Position numbers and translations under genes: made by a program. Below, in pieces: positions 8,573-17,494 of a stretch of DNA of 64,000 bases; the stretch's first letter is position 1, and the number at the start of each line of letters is the position of its first letter. The DNA is from Tenacibaculum maritimum NCIMB 2154 (lineage in GTDB: Bacteria; Bacteroidota; Bacteroidia; Flavobacteriales; Flavobacteriaceae), in contig NZ_LT634361.1 of NCBI RefSeq assembly GCF_900119795.1, forward strand, positions 2,480,001-2,544,000. Reading direction: 5' to 3'. The notes beneath the pieces are model-generated. The model was not told the origin of the DNA and ran no database searches. It saw only the letters and a list, made by a program, of their open reading frames with translations.

Positions 8573-9002
8573 CTACTTATCGCACTTATTCCTCTCTTCA
8601 AATTTTACATTGAGTAAAATAGTATTCTGGATTGGAATGAATTTATAAACAATCCATCTAATTTGCCCTCCCAATACCTCCATAGGGATCCACAATCAGA
8701 TGAACTTTTTTATATCTTTTTTAAATTTAATTCAGTAAGCCGATACAGTATCTCTATGATTGTCAAAAAACAACGCGTAATATCCAATACTATCATTAGC
8801 TACCTTTTTTGCTATAAAATACCTAATAAAAATCCCTAAACCACTCTTTACATTATATCCCCAAACACAACACCTTCCTTATCAGTATCACACATTTTTC
8901 TCTCTTCCTCCCACATTGCTTTATATCCTACTATTAAGGAAAATACATTTTTCCATATTTAACTAAAATTCCAACAACGATAAAAATAATTGCTATTTTC
9001 AT
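8573..9002 (-). pseudogene. Decayed gene for a small membrane protein
   Basis: No intact gene lies between 8521 and 9050, but the minus strand holds protein-like segments in three successive frames. Segment one starts at the ATG at 9002 (MKIAIIFIVVGILVKYGKMY, a membrane-anchor-like start). Segment two runs to a stop at 8850 (GYKAMWEEERKMCDTDKEG). Segment three runs from about 8870 to the TAG at 8573 (IAKKVANDSIGYYALFFDN, then WIPMEVLGGQIRWIVYKF). Segment three contains two in-frame TGA codons (8732-8734 and 8696-8698) that may derive from TGG. Together these would make a protein of about 143 residues broken by two frameshifts and two stops. The family was not recognised. Confidence 0.45.
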
Positions 9003-9050
9003 CTTATTTTTTACCTTTTTTATTTCTTTTATATATAAACTACGGTAAAT

Positions 9051-9094
9051 AAAAAAGCCTAAAAACTGAAAAAAATCAGATTTTAGGCTTTTTT
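9051..9094 (-). terminator. Intrinsic terminator after the DUF389 gene
   Basis: AAAAAAGCCTAAAA (9051-9064) pairs perfectly with TTTTAGGCTTTTTT (9081-9094) across a 16-nt loop. It lies 20 nt past the end of the DUF389 gene and has T-runs in both directions, so it could also block transcripts from the left. Confidence 0.8.
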
Positions 9095-9114
9095 ATAAAT
9101 GAAACACTCCCTCC

Positions 9115-10593
9115 TTACTCCGTTCTAAGATATAAAGTATCTAGTTCCATTTCTCTTTGCATCCATGAGCGCAGTTCTTTTTCTTTCTCCTTAAGAACAT
9201 TATCAGGAAGTTTATGATCCCATATTATTGTTGCTTCAGGAATTGTATCTATTTTTATAAAATCTTTAGACGTTAGCAAATTAGCAAAACGAATCTCTTT
9301 AATGTTGTGGTATCTAATTTTAGCATCCTTAGCAATTCTACTAAAAGCAATTACCTTCTTATTGTAATTCAAAGCATCTCGTTCTATTCGCTGATTCAGT
9401 ATAGTTATCGTTTGTTGCAATTCCATAATTTGTTTTTGCAATCCTGAAATAACATTTTTACTCTCTTTTAATTCTTCTCTACTATCTTTATAAGCCTCCG
9501 AAATTAACTCATAACTTTTTGTATCACTTCCTTTTATTTCTAGTTTTACACCTCTTAAACTTGGATACAAAGGATTGCTATTTAATTCATTTAATAAATC
9601 ATTTTTAGTGGCATCTGTAATTTCATTGAAAAAATTTAACGATAATGTCTGGTCTATAGAATTGAAATCGTAGTTCATTAACTGTAATTCTTTATTAGAC
9701 TTGACCTCCGCTGATATATAATTTTTAATCTGAGCATCTACTCTACTCTGATTTAATGCTATTATAAATGTATAAATAGCAGGAATCATGACCAAAAAGC
9801 CAACGACAGTTGCTATTGTTGCATACCGTTTTCTTTTTGCCGCATTAGCATATCTATGCATTGGAAAACTCAACAACTTTAATACTATAAAGGTTGCCAA
9901 AGCAATGAATATGGTATTGATTGTAAACAAATACATCGCTCCTAAAGCATATGTAAATCCTATAGAATCTCCTGAAATCCATTTTGCCAATCCATAACCA
10001 ACCGTACACAAAGGAGGCATTAAAGCCGTAGCAATTGCCACACCAAAAATTACAGACGCAATTGTTCCTTTTTTCGTTCTAGCTACCATTAGCGCTAATC
10101 CTCCAAAAAAAGCAATAAGTACATCTCTTATATCTGGTTTAGTTCTTCCTAATAACTCAGAAGTATCTTCACTTAAAGGAAAGAAGTAAAAAAATATAAA
10201 TGATGCTGAAAGACTTAAGATAATCATTGTTGACAAGCTAACAGCCGATTTCTTAAATACTTCAATATCATTAATTGCAAATGCCATTCCTATACCTAAA
10301 ATTGGTCCCATTAATGGCGAAATTAGCATGGCTCCAATAACTACTGCTGTTGAATTTGCATTTAACCCTATAGAAGCTACAAATACCGCAAAAATTAAAA
10401 TCCACGCTGTTGCTCCTTTAAAATCAATATCATTTTTTATTGCCTCTATCGTAGCTTCATGATCGGTATCTTCTCGAAAATCTAATAATTCCTTTAAATA
10501 TTTTTTAACACTTTCTATAAGCCCCTTTGCTCCTTCTTTCATCTCCTTCTTCGACTGCTCTACCGATTCTCCATTGGTCATCTTTTCTTCCAT
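9115..10593 (-). CDS. DUF389 multi-spanning membrane protein
   Basis: A 492-residue protein with an N-terminal cytosolic stretch, then about six membrane segments (roughly 57-275). These carry the DUF389 hallmark regions NSTAVVIGAMLISPLMGPI and ATALMPPLCTVGYG. A C-terminal soluble part of about 200 residues contains a predicted coiled coil (about 375-420, EELKESKNVISGLQKQ). DUF389 proteins are widespread in bacteria and of uncertain function; a transport role is only suspected. It is transcribed alone and ends at a strong hairpin. Confidence 0.9.
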   Translation of the reverse strand: MEEKMTNGESVEQSKKEMKEGAKGLIESVKKYLKELLDFREDTDHEATIEAIKNDIDFKGATAWILIFAVFVASIGLNANSTAVVIGAMLISPLMGPILGIGMAFAINDIEVFKKSAVSLSTMIILSLSASFIFFYFFPLSEDTSELLGRTKPDIRDVLIAFFGGLALMVARTKKGTIASVIFGVAIATALMPPLCTVGYGLAKWISGDSIGFTYALGAMYLFTINTIFIALATFIVLKLLSFPMHRYANAAKRKRYATIATVVGFLVMIPAIYTFIIALNQSRVDAQIKNYISAEVKSNKELQLMNYDFNSIDQTLSLNFFNEITDATKNDLLNELNSNPLYPSLRGVKLEIKGSDTKSYELISEAYKDSREELKESKNVISGLQKQIMELQQTITILNQRIERDALNYNKKVIAFSRIAKDAKIRYHNIKEIRFANLLTSKDFIKIDTIPEATIIWDHKLPDNVLKEKEKELRSWMQREMELDTLYLRTE

Positions 10594-10799
10594 CTATATA
10601 ATTTTATCTTTTATGAACTCGGGAAAGATACAAAATTTCATTTTTACAATTCACTCTCTATTCCAAAAAACTGACCTATTGAGCCACCTGCTATTTCTAA
10701 ACATATTTCTCAATCTTATTAAACTAATTTCTATATACTCTTTATTTAGTAGAGATCTTTCCGTATAAACACCTACGCAAAAGCAGGTAATTATACTAA

Positions 10800-10830
10800 T
10801 TGCTGATCCTTTATTTACCGCATACCTTTG
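10800..10830 (+). promoter_or_regulatory. Promoter of the C10 protease gene
   Basis: TTG at 10800-10802, a 20-nt spacer, and TACCTTTG at 10823-10830 match the Bacteroidota consensus. The leader to the ATG at 10861 is about 25 nt. This is one of the best promoter matches in the window. Confidence 0.65.
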
Positions 10831-10860
10831 CAAAAAAATACAACTATAAATACATGAATA

Positions 10861-13029
10861 ATGATTAAAAAAATCACCCTACTAACCCTTATTTTACTCT
10901 TTTCCTTCAAAAATTCATTTGCCGATCAAATCGACAAAGAAACAGCTATTTCCATTGCTACAAAATGGATTAATTTTAAAAGACAAACGCATGCAAACAC
11001 CTTTCAAAATTCAACTTTTTCTCCTAAAGAATTTGCTTCTATAAAAGAAGTTTCTTTCAAAAAACAGATCGTTTACTATATTGTTAACTTTAAGAAAGGC
11101 GGATTTGTAATCGTTGCTGCAAGTAATAGTACAAAGCCTATTTTAGGATATTCTAATAACTCTTTCTTTGATGCTAGTTCTAAAAACCCTACCACTAAAA
11201 ACCTACTGAATGCCTACAAAACATTTGTTTATAAAAATGTGCTAGCTCAAAAAGTAAAGAGAGAAAAAACTGACAGTCATAACAAATGGAATCAATTACT
11301 AAAAAAAAGTCCTAAAAATCAGTTTAAAGCAAAAATGATCATACCATTTATGGGAGATATCTTATACAAACAATCTCAAGGATTCGAAAAGTTTTGTCCT
11401 AGTAGTGATGATGAAAAAGCTGTTGTTGGATGCGTAGCCACTGCAATGGCTCAAGTAATGAGGTATTGGGAATTTCCTACAACAGGTAAAAGCCAAACTT
11501 CTTATAACCATAAGAAGTACGGAACTATTAGCGTTAATTTTGAAAACCAGCGATACGACTGGGATAATATGTCTAAAATAAATGCTGATGATGAAAATGC
11601 AAAACTATCGTATCACGCTGGTGTTTCTGTTAAAATGAATTATGGAATATCTTCAAATGGAGGTTCTAGTGCTCGTACACGCGATGCTTTATCTGCTTTA
11701 AAAAAGAACTTTAAATACCATAAAGATGCCAAAATGATATACAAACACAACTATTCTGACGTAGAATGGAGTAATATTATAAAAGAGCAACTTGATGAAA
11801 AAAGACCTGTTTTATATACTGGAAGAAGTGAAAATCTTTTAGATCCTACAACACTCAGTTCAGGACACCTATTTACTTTGGATGGATACGACGCTACTGA
11901 ACAAGGTGATTTTTTCCATATCAATTGGGGATGGGGAGGAAGAAGTAATGGGTTCTTTTCTTTAACTGACATGGTTACTCATGATGGTAGATATAATTGG
12001 ATAGATAATAATGCCATTATTATTGACCTATACCCTACCAATATGGCTCCTATATTTAAATATAAACCAACTACTACTATTGATGCTGATACTTTTTACA
12101 AATATAAGGTTAACGTTTGGGACGAAAATCGTAACGATATTGTAACGGTATCTCTAAAAGAAGGTCCTTCTTGGACAAGTCTCCTTTTTGAAAACGGAAA
12201 CTATGTACTAAGAGGAATCCCTACTCATAATGATATTGGTAAACATACAGTTGTCATAGAAGCTACCGATGGCATCAATAAAACTACTCAAGAATTTAAC
12301 TTAACAGTATTAAAAAAAGAAAAGTACTGTAGGTCAAAAGCATACAAGACAGAATATGAATGGATTGATGCTATTTCTTTTGGAGGCATGGTAAATACAA
12401 GCGGTCGAAATGGTGGTTATACCAACTTTATGAATAAAACAGCTACTATAACTGCTGGAACTACTAGCCCATTAACCATTACTACCGGTTCCATAGGCTC
12501 ACCATACACAGAACACCTCAGTACTTGGATAGATTATAATCAAAATGGTATTTTTGAAGAAAGTGAAAGAATCGTAAATCAAGCTACCAATAGCATTCAT
12601 AACACCTATTCAATCAAAATTCCAAACAATGCCTTGTCTGGAATAACTAAAATGAGAGTATCTATAAAATACGGAACTCCTCAAACAGCCTGCGAAATAT
12701 TTAGCAACGGAGAAGTTGAAGATTATAATGTAAATATCATTCGAACATCTTCTCGCAAAAATAAAACTACTCAATATATCGATAAGAATATTCCCTCTAT
12801 TGATTTACAGATATACCCGAACCCATCAAATGATTTTATAAATATTAAAACTTCGACGCTCCTAAAAAGTGGGTATTATCAAATTATTGATATTCATGGA
12901 AAAATTGTGATTCAAAATTCATTGACACCTTCTATCGATATTAAAAAATTAAAAACAGGAACATACTTTATAAAGATATTCGACAAAGACAATCACTATT
13001 CAAAATCATTTATAAAATTTGAAAGATAA
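10861..13029 (+). CDS. Secreted C10 (streptopain-like) cysteine protease with T9SS sorting domain
   Basis: A 722-residue exported endopeptidase. In order: a signal peptide (1-21); a propeptide typical of C10 proteases (22-155); and the papain-fold catalytic domain with Cys191 in VVGCVATAMAQ and His336 in SSGHLFTLDGYD, followed by the INWGWGG motif of the family. After that come an Ig-like segment (about 395-480, MAPIFKYKP..), a GEVED-type domain (about 485-650, SNGEVEDYN) and a Por/T9SS type A sorting domain (about 655-722, IYPNPSNDFINI, LKTGTYFIKI). It should be secreted through type IX secretion, with the last domain removed or used for surface anchoring. Known relatives include streptococcal SpeB; a role in nutrition or host damage is inference. 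Confidence 0.9.
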   Translation: MIKKITLLTLILLFSFKNSFADQIDKETAISIATKWINFKRQTHANTFQNSTFSPKEFASIKEVSFKKQIVYYIVNFKKGGFVIVAASNSTKPILGYSNNSFFDASSKNPTTKNLLNAYKTFVYKNVLAQKVKREKTDSHNKWNQLLKKSPKNQFKAKMIIPFMGDILYKQSQGFEKFCPSSDDEKAVVGCVATAMAQVMRYWEFPTTGKSQTSYNHKKYGTISVNFENQRYDWDNMSKINADDENAKLSYHAGVSVKMNYGISSNGGSSARTRDALSALKKNFKYHKDAKMIYKHNYSDVEWSNIIKEQLDEKRPVLYTGRSENLLDPTTLSSGHLFTLDGYDATEQGDFFHINWGWGGRSNGFFSLTDMVTHDGRYNWIDNNAIIIDLYPTNMAPIFKYKPTTTIDADTFYKYKVNVWDENRNDIVTVSLKEGPSWTSLLFENGNYVLRGIPTHNDIGKHTVVIEATDGINKTTQEFNLTVLKKEKYCRSKAYKTEYEWIDAISFGGMVNTSGRNGGYTNFMNKTATITAGTTSPLTITTGSIGSPYTEHLSTWIDYNQNGIFEESERIVNQATNSIHNTYSIKIPNNALSGITKMRVSIKYGTPQTACEIFSNGEVEDYNVNIIRTSSRKNKTTQYIDKNIPSIDLQIYPNPSNDFINIKTSTLLKSGYYQIIDIHGKIVIQNSLTPSIDIKKLKTGTYFIKIFDKDNHYSKSFIKFER

Positions 13030-13107
13030 ACTAACCTTTTTTATTTAGTTATGCGTCTTTTTTAAGAGATTAATTGCATTTTAGCATAGGTTTTATCTAG
13101 AAATCCT

Positions 13108-13138
13108 TCCCTCTTCTTCAAACTATTAAGAAGAGGGA
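13108..13138 (+). terminator. Intrinsic terminator of the C10 protease gene
   Basis: TCCCTCTTCTT (13108-13118) pairs with AAGAAGAGGGA (13128-13138) across a 9-nt loop, followed by TTTTT. It lies about 80 nt after the stop codon. Confidence 0.75.
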
Positions 13139-13184
13139 TTTTTACGTAACCGTAACTTTTAAGAATGATCCTAAATAATTCCAT

Positions 13185-13220
13185 AAAAAAACCTTAATCA
13201 ATAAGACTAAGGTTTTTTTT
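13185..13220 (-). terminator. Intrinsic terminator after the tRNA pair
   Basis: An A6-CCTTAATC arm pairs with GACTAAGG-T8 with one mismatch across a 5-nt loop, next to the 3' end of tRNA-Tyr. It is placed to end the tRNA-Lys/tRNA-Tyr transcript on the minus strand. Confidence 0.6.
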
Positions 13221-13221
13221 G

Positions 13222-13304
13222 TGGGGAGAGCAGGATTCGAACCTGCGAAGTCGTAAGACAACGGAGTTACAGTCCGTCCCATTTGGCCGCTCTGGAATCT
13301 CCCC
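13222..13304 (-). tRNA. tRNA-Tyr (GTA)
   Basis: An 83-nt class II tRNA with a long variable arm. The acceptor arm GGGGAGA pairs with TCTCCCC and the discriminator is A. The anticodon loop is CTGTAAC with GTA in the centre. The T arm contains GGTTCGAATCC. The CCA end is not encoded. It is about 40 nt downstream of tRNA-Lys. Confidence 0.93.
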
Positions 13305-13344
13305 TAATTATTGCTATTTTTTCTTAAAAAAAGATGCAATTAAG

Positions 13345-13417
13345 TGACCGGGCTGGGGCTCGAACCCAGGACCCTCTCCTTAAAAGGGAGATGCTCTACC
13401 AACTGAGCTACCCGGTC
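13345..13417 (-). tRNA. tRNA-Lys (TTT)
   Basis: A 73-nt tRNA. The acceptor arm GACCGGG pairs with CCCGGTC, the D loop holds AGCTCAGTTGGTAGAGC, and the anticodon loop CTTTTAA gives TTT. The T loop is GGTTCGAGCCC. The CCA end is not encoded. Same strand as tRNA-Tyr, likely one transcript. Confidence 0.95.
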
Positions 13418-13551
13418 ATTATTTTCTTTTTCTGCTTAGCGGTTGCAAATATACAGACCTTTTTTGTTTCTACAAAGCTTTTTTATCAAAAAATAAAATT
13501 ATTTTAGTTTTCATTTCACAATAACCTATTTAACAGTTTTTTATCAAAAAA

Positions 13552-14316
13552 TTATTTTTCGGATAAATAAGCTTCTCTTACCTTTTTAAATAAGTTTGAA
13601 GAATATACAAAGCTTACTACAGCTTCATTATTTGTTTTGAAAATCTCTTTATTATTGCCTTCCCAAGCTTTATAGCCATCTTTTAAAAAAACAATTTTTT
13701 CACCTATTTCCATAACCGAATTCATATCATGTGTATTAATGACTGTGGTTATTTTATATTCTTCTGTAATTTCTTGAATTAAATTATCTATAACAATGGC
13801 TGTTTGAGGATCTAATCCTGAATTTGGTTCATCACAAAATAAATACTTCGGGTTCATCACTATGGCTCTTGCTATAGCAACTCTCTTTTGCATTCCTCCA
13901 GATAATTCTGCTGGGAATTTTTTATTTGAATTTTCAAGATTCACTCTTTTTAGTACAAAGTTAACCCTTTCTAGCATCTCTTCTTCTGGCTGCTTGGTAA
14001 ACATTTTTAAAGGAAACATAACATTTTCCTCTACTGTTTGCGAATCAAATAACGCACTTCCTTGAAAAACCATTCCTAACTCTTGTCTTAACTCTCTTTT
14101 TTCCTCTAAAGAGAGTGCCGTATTTACTCTACCATCATATACCACTGTTCCTTTTTCTGGGAGATGAAGCCCTATTAGTGATTTTAAAAAAACCGTTTTC
14201 CCAGAACCACTTTGACCTATAATCAAACTTGTTTTTCCTGGTTCAAAAGTAGTCGTTATTCCTTTTAAAACCTCTACCCCATTAAAACCTTTATGTAAGC
14301 CTTTTACTTCTATCAT
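13552..14316 (-). CDS. MlaF-like ABC transporter ATPase
   Basis: A 254-residue ABC ATPase with Walker A GQSGSGKTVFLKS (about 34-46), the signature LSGGMQKRVAIARA (about 139-152), Walker B YLFCDEP and the switch histidine in NTHD. Sequence and pairing place it with the Mla/Mce-type lipid transporters, which move phospholipid between the membranes. It starts 1 nt after the permease stop. The substrate-binding MlaD and periplasmic partners are not in the window. Confidence 0.88.
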   Translation of the reverse strand: MIEVKGLHKGFNGVEVLKGITTTFEPGKTSLIIGQSGSGKTVFLKSLIGLHLPEKGTVVYDGRVNTALSLEEKRELRQELGMVFQGSALFDSQTVEENVMFPLKMFTKQPEEEMLERVNFVLKRVNLENSNKKFPAELSGGMQKRVAIARAIVMNPKYLFCDEPNSGLDPQTAIVIDNLIQEITEEYKITTVINTHDMNSVMEIGEKIVFLKDGYKAWEGNNKEIFKTNNEAVVSFVYSSNLFKKVREAYLSEK

Positions 14317-14317
14317 T

Positions 14318-15058
14318 TTACGTTAGCAACATTTGTGTTAAAAAATAATTCGTTATAACAATAACAACTATTGTCCAAACTACCGACTGCGTACTTGCTT
14401 TTCCTACTTCTAACGAGCCTCCTTTTACAAAATATCCATGATAAGACGGTACCGTTGCTATTAAAAAAGCAAATACCAATGTTTTTATAATTGCATAGGT
14501 TAGCAAAAATGGATTAAACTCCATCTGTACCCCCGTTATAAAGTCTATCCCCGAAAACAACCCTGAAAATACTCCTGCAACCCATCCTCCAAAAATTCCC
14601 AAAAACATTCCTAAAACAATCAAGAATGGATAAAAAAATACGGTTGCTATAACCTTTGGTAATACCAGATAATTCAAAGAATTAATTCCCATTACCTCTA
14701 ATGCATCTATTTGTTCTGTAACTCTCATAGTACCAATACTAGATGTTATATAAGACCCTACCTTTCCTGCCAATATGATTGAGCAAAAAGTAGGTGCAAA
14801 CTCTAATATTACCGATCTTTTTGCTGCAAAACCTATCAACGATTTTGGAATGAAGGGGCTTTCTAAATTTAACGCTGTTTGTAAAGCTATAACCCCTCCT
14901 ATGAAAAATGAAATAAACGCTATAATTCCTATAGATTTTAATCCTAATTCGTCAATTTCCCTAAATATAGCTTCTTTAAAAACTCTAGCTCTTTGTGGCT
15001 TGGTAAAAACCTCTTTCAACATTAAAAAATACTTACCAATATGTTCGATGTAATTCAT
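14318..15058 (-). CDS. MlaE-like ABC transporter permease
   Basis: A 246-residue MlaE/YrbE-family inner-membrane permease with about five hydrophobic segments. Family landmarks include ALQTALNL, the conserved EFAPTFCSIILAGKVGS stretch, MRVTEQIDALEVMGIN and PKVIATVFFYP. It forms a two-gene unit with the downstream ATPase gene (1-nt gap). Together they would be the inner-membrane part of a lipid-transport system for the outer membrane. Transcription diverges from the phosphatase gene on the other strand. Confidence 0.9.
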   Translation of the reverse strand: MNYIEHIGKYFLMLKEVFTKPQRARVFKEAIFREIDELGLKSIGIIAFISFFIGGVIALQTALNLESPFIPKSLIGFAAKRSVILEFAPTFCSIILAGKVGSYITSSIGTMRVTEQIDALEVMGINSLNYLVLPKVIATVFFYPFLIVLGMFLGIFGGWVAGVFSGLFSGIDFITGVQMEFNPFLLTYAIIKTLVFAFLIATVPSYHGYFVKGGSLEVGKASTQSVVWTIVVIVITNYFLTQMLLT

Positions 15059-15076
15059 CTATTTCTTTTCTTTCCG

Positions 15077-15084
15077 CTAAAGTA
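15077..15084 (-). promoter_or_regulatory. Candidate -7 box for the mlaE-mlaF pair
   Basis: On the minus strand TACTTTAG, one base off TAnnTTTG, lies about 20 nt before the permease ATG and is followed by CGG. The same CTTTAGCGG string occurs before both SusC genes on the right of the window. No clear -33 TTG. Confidence 0.35.
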
Positions 15085-15138
15085 TTAAAATTAGCTTAAC
15101 TCTTCACCTATTGTTTCATTTAACTACTCATTTTTACT

Positions 15139-15146
15139 TACTTTTG
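15139..15146 (+). promoter_or_regulatory. Candidate -7 box for the phosphatase gene
   Basis: TACTTTTG is an exact TAnnTTTG match 25 nt before the ATG at 15171. The nearest TTG (15111-15113) is 25 nt upstream of it, longer than usual. An in-frame ATG-like start at 15111 lies upstream of this box and is therefore unlikely. Confidence 0.45.
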
Positions 15147-15170
15147 ACCAACAATAACGAAAATATTCTA

Positions 15171-16811
15171 ATGAAAAAAAATATATTACCCATCGCTCTT
15201 TTTATGCTGATTGCAATAACTGGCTTTTCTGTTAAACAAAAAGAAAAGCCTAAACCCAAGCTAGTTATTGGTATCGTTGTAGATCAAATGCGCTATGATT
15301 ACTTAGTTCGTTTTTCTGATAAGTATGGCGATGGAGGCTTTAAACGCTTATTAAAAAATGGCTTTTCTCTAGAAAATGCACATTATAATTATATTCCGAC
15401 TTATACGGCTGTTGGACACACTTCTATTTATACAGGAACCACCCCTTCAAACCATGGTATTATAGGAAATAACTGGTATGATAAATTTGCTAAAAAAGCT
15501 ATTTACTGCGTTGATGATAATTCTTATACCTCTATAGGGTATGAAGGTACTGGAGGGCAAAAATCTCCTTATAGAATGCTTACCACTACAATAACCGATC
15601 AATTGCGTTTAGCTCAAAACATGAAAGGGAAAACAATTGGAATAGCAATTAAGGATCGTTCTTCTATTTTACCAGCTGGACATACTGCGAACGCCGCTTA
15701 CTGGTTTCAAGGAGGCTCGGAAGGTAAATTTATCAGTTCTTCTTTTTATATGGACCAACTGCCTGAATGGGTACAACGCTTTAATGCTTCTGGAAAAGCG
15801 GATGCATATTTAAGTAAACCTTGGAATACTTTATATGATATCAGTACTTATACGGAAAGTATTACGGATGATAATAATTTTGAACAACCTTTTAAAGGAG
15901 AAGATAAGCCTGTTTTTCCTCACAACATTCCTAAACTTCGTAAATACAATGCTAATTATAGTATTTTAAAAGCAATTCCTGCTGGAAACTCCATCACGGC
16001 TGATTTTGCTAAAGCTGCTATTATTGGAGAAAAACTAGGTCAAGGAAGATACACCGATTTCTTAACCGTTAGTTTTTCTTCTACAGACTATGTAGGACAT
16101 CAATTTGGAGTTGCTTCTAAAGAAATAGAGGATACTTATTTACGTTTAGATAAAGATTTAGAAAGTTTTTTTAACTTCCTAGATACTCATATTGGGAAAG
16201 AAAATTATACTTTATTTCTAACAGCAGACCATGCAGCTGTACAAGTTCCTGCTTACCTACAGTCTCTAAAAGTTCCTGCTAACTATTTTAGCTATAAAAA
16301 GTTTACAAACTTTATAAATAACAGCACTCAAAAACACTTTGGCTCTGATGAGTTAGTTGAAAACATTTCTAATTTTCAACTATTTTTAAATAAAGAAAAA
16401 ATAGCTTCTTTAAAGTTAAATGCGAATGAAGTAGCTCAAAAAATTGCTGATGAAGCAATTAATTATACAGGTATTTACAAAACCATTACTGCTAAGGCAC
16501 TACAATCGGCTAATTTTGAAAAAGGAATTTTAAGCTCTTTACAAAATGGATACAACCAAAAGTTTTCTGGGGATGTTTTATTAATTCCAACTCCATCTAC
16601 CGTTAGCTATCCTAAAAAAGGAACTACACACGGATCTGGTTATTCATATGATACACATATTCCTATTATATTTTATGGAAATGGAATTAAACAAGGCAAT
16701 TCAAAAAACGCATATCGTATTATAGATATTGCTCCTACTATTTCTAATTTATTGCAAATTGAATTTCCTAATGGAAATACGGGAAATATTATTACTGAAG
16801 CTTTAAAGTAG
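15171..16811 (+). CDS. PafA-type alkaline phosphatase
   Basis: A 546-residue exported phosphate monoesterase of the alkaline phosphatase superfamily. The ATG at 15171 gives a signal peptide (MKKNILPIALFMLIAITG). Catalytic landmarks match Elizabethkingia PafA: metal ligand Asp39 in VVDQMR, nucleophile Thr79 in TYTAVGH, Asn100 in GIIGNN, the Lys161/Arg163 pair in IKDRSSILPAG, metal ligands in TADHAAVQVP and the last His in THGSGY. The Lys/Arg pair points to monoesterase rather than diesterase activity. Such enzymes release phosphate in the periplasm. The gene converges on the PrsW-like gene with 4 nt between the two stops. Confidence 0.92.
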   Translation: MKKNILPIALFMLIAITGFSVKQKEKPKPKLVIGIVVDQMRYDYLVRFSDKYGDGGFKRLLKNGFSLENAHYNYIPTYTAVGHTSIYTGTTPSNHGIIGNNWYDKFAKKAIYCVDDNSYTSIGYEGTGGQKSPYRMLTTTITDQLRLAQNMKGKTIGIAIKDRSSILPAGHTANAAYWFQGGSEGKFISSSFYMDQLPEWVQRFNASGKADAYLSKPWNTLYDISTYTESITDDNNFEQPFKGEDKPVFPHNIPKLRKYNANYSILKAIPAGNSITADFAKAAIIGEKLGQGRYTDFLTVSFSSTDYVGHQFGVASKEIEDTYLRLDKDLESFFNFLDTHIGKENYTLFLTADHAAVQVPAYLQSLKVPANYFSYKKFTNFINNSTQKHFGSDELVENISNFQLFLNKEKIASLKLNANEVAQKIADEAINYTGIYKTITAKALQSANFEKGILSSLQNGYNQKFSGDVLLIPTPSTVSYPKKGTTHGSGYSYDTHIPIIFYGNGIKQGNSKNAYRIIDIAPTISNLLQIEFPNGNTGNIITEALK

Positions 16812-16815
16812 TCTT

Positions 16816-17490
16816 CTAATTTTTAAATTTAGAATTTTCTGCATGTAGCTTTATAGCCCTGTTAGATAATATAATTCCTACTGCTAAAGAAATAAAAGCA
16901 CCTGCTGAAATTCCTGGTATAAAATGAATAAATAAGAAAAAATCATAGGCTCCATGAAAGAATGTAGCCAATATAAGTCCAGTTAAATTTAACTGGACTT
17001 TGTATTTTGAAAATTTCGCTTTTCCCATAAAATACCCCATCAATATTGCAAATGTTGCATGTGCTGGAACAGCTGTAAAAGCACGCGTAATTCCTGTTTC
17101 TGCACCATATTGAAATACATATAAAATATTTTCAAGAGTAGCAAACCCCATAGAAACCATTACTGCATAAACAATCCCATCAAAAGGCTCATTAAATTCT
17201 TTATTAGGTTGTGCATAAAATCGAACTACTAAGTATTTCGAAAGCTCTTCTACAAAACCAACAGTTATAAATGCTTTTATAAACATTTGAAAGATGCTTT
17301 TACTATCCGTTATGGGAAATATTCTATGCAATATACCTCCTAAAACAGCTGTTAGCAGAATACTAAAAGTTACTCCTAGAATAAAATTTTTCGCTAAAAA
17401 AGCTACCGGTTCCTTTTCAAATTTATCTTTAAAGTAAATGTATGACATGATAATCATTGCAGGAGCAACTCCTAATAACAACAAACCCAT
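16816..17490 (-). CDS. PrsW family intramembrane metalloprotease
   Basis: A 224-residue membrane protein with about seven hydrophobic segments. The PrsW motif EExxK is present in FVEELSKYLV (Glu81, Glu82, Lys85), with a second conserved His in PAHATFAILMGYF and a third in FFHGAYDF. PrsW in Bacillus cleaves an anti-sigma factor; the substrate here is unknown. The ATG lies 4 nt past the stop of the upstream CtlX-type gene, so the two are probably cotranscribed. Confidence 0.87.
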   Translation of the reverse strand: MGLLLLGVAPAMIIMSYIYFKDKFEKEPVAFLAKNFILGVTFSILLTAVLGGILHRIFPITDSKSIFQMFIKAFITVGFVEELSKYLVVRFYAQPNKEFNEPFDGIVYAVMVSMGFATLENILYVFQYGAETGITRAFTAVPAHATFAILMGYFMGKAKFSKYKVQLNLTGLILATFFHGAYDFFLFIHFIPGISAGAFISLAVGIILSNRAIKLHAENSKFKN

Positions 17491-17494
17491 CTGT

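Noticed and set aside
10651..10833. A 60-codon minus-strand open frame in the gap before the C10 protease
   Set aside because: It covers the promoter of the protease gene and has no recognisable protein features.
15111..15170. Upstream start for the PafA-type phosphatase
   Set aside because: The extra 20 residues would cover the candidate -7 box and precede a clean signal peptide that starts at 15171.
16806..16840. Inverted repeat across the convergent stop codons of the phosphatase and PrsW-like genes
   Set aside because: The TTCTAA/TTAGAA match is imperfect and AT-only; too weak for a terminator call even though the 4-nt gap leaves no other room.
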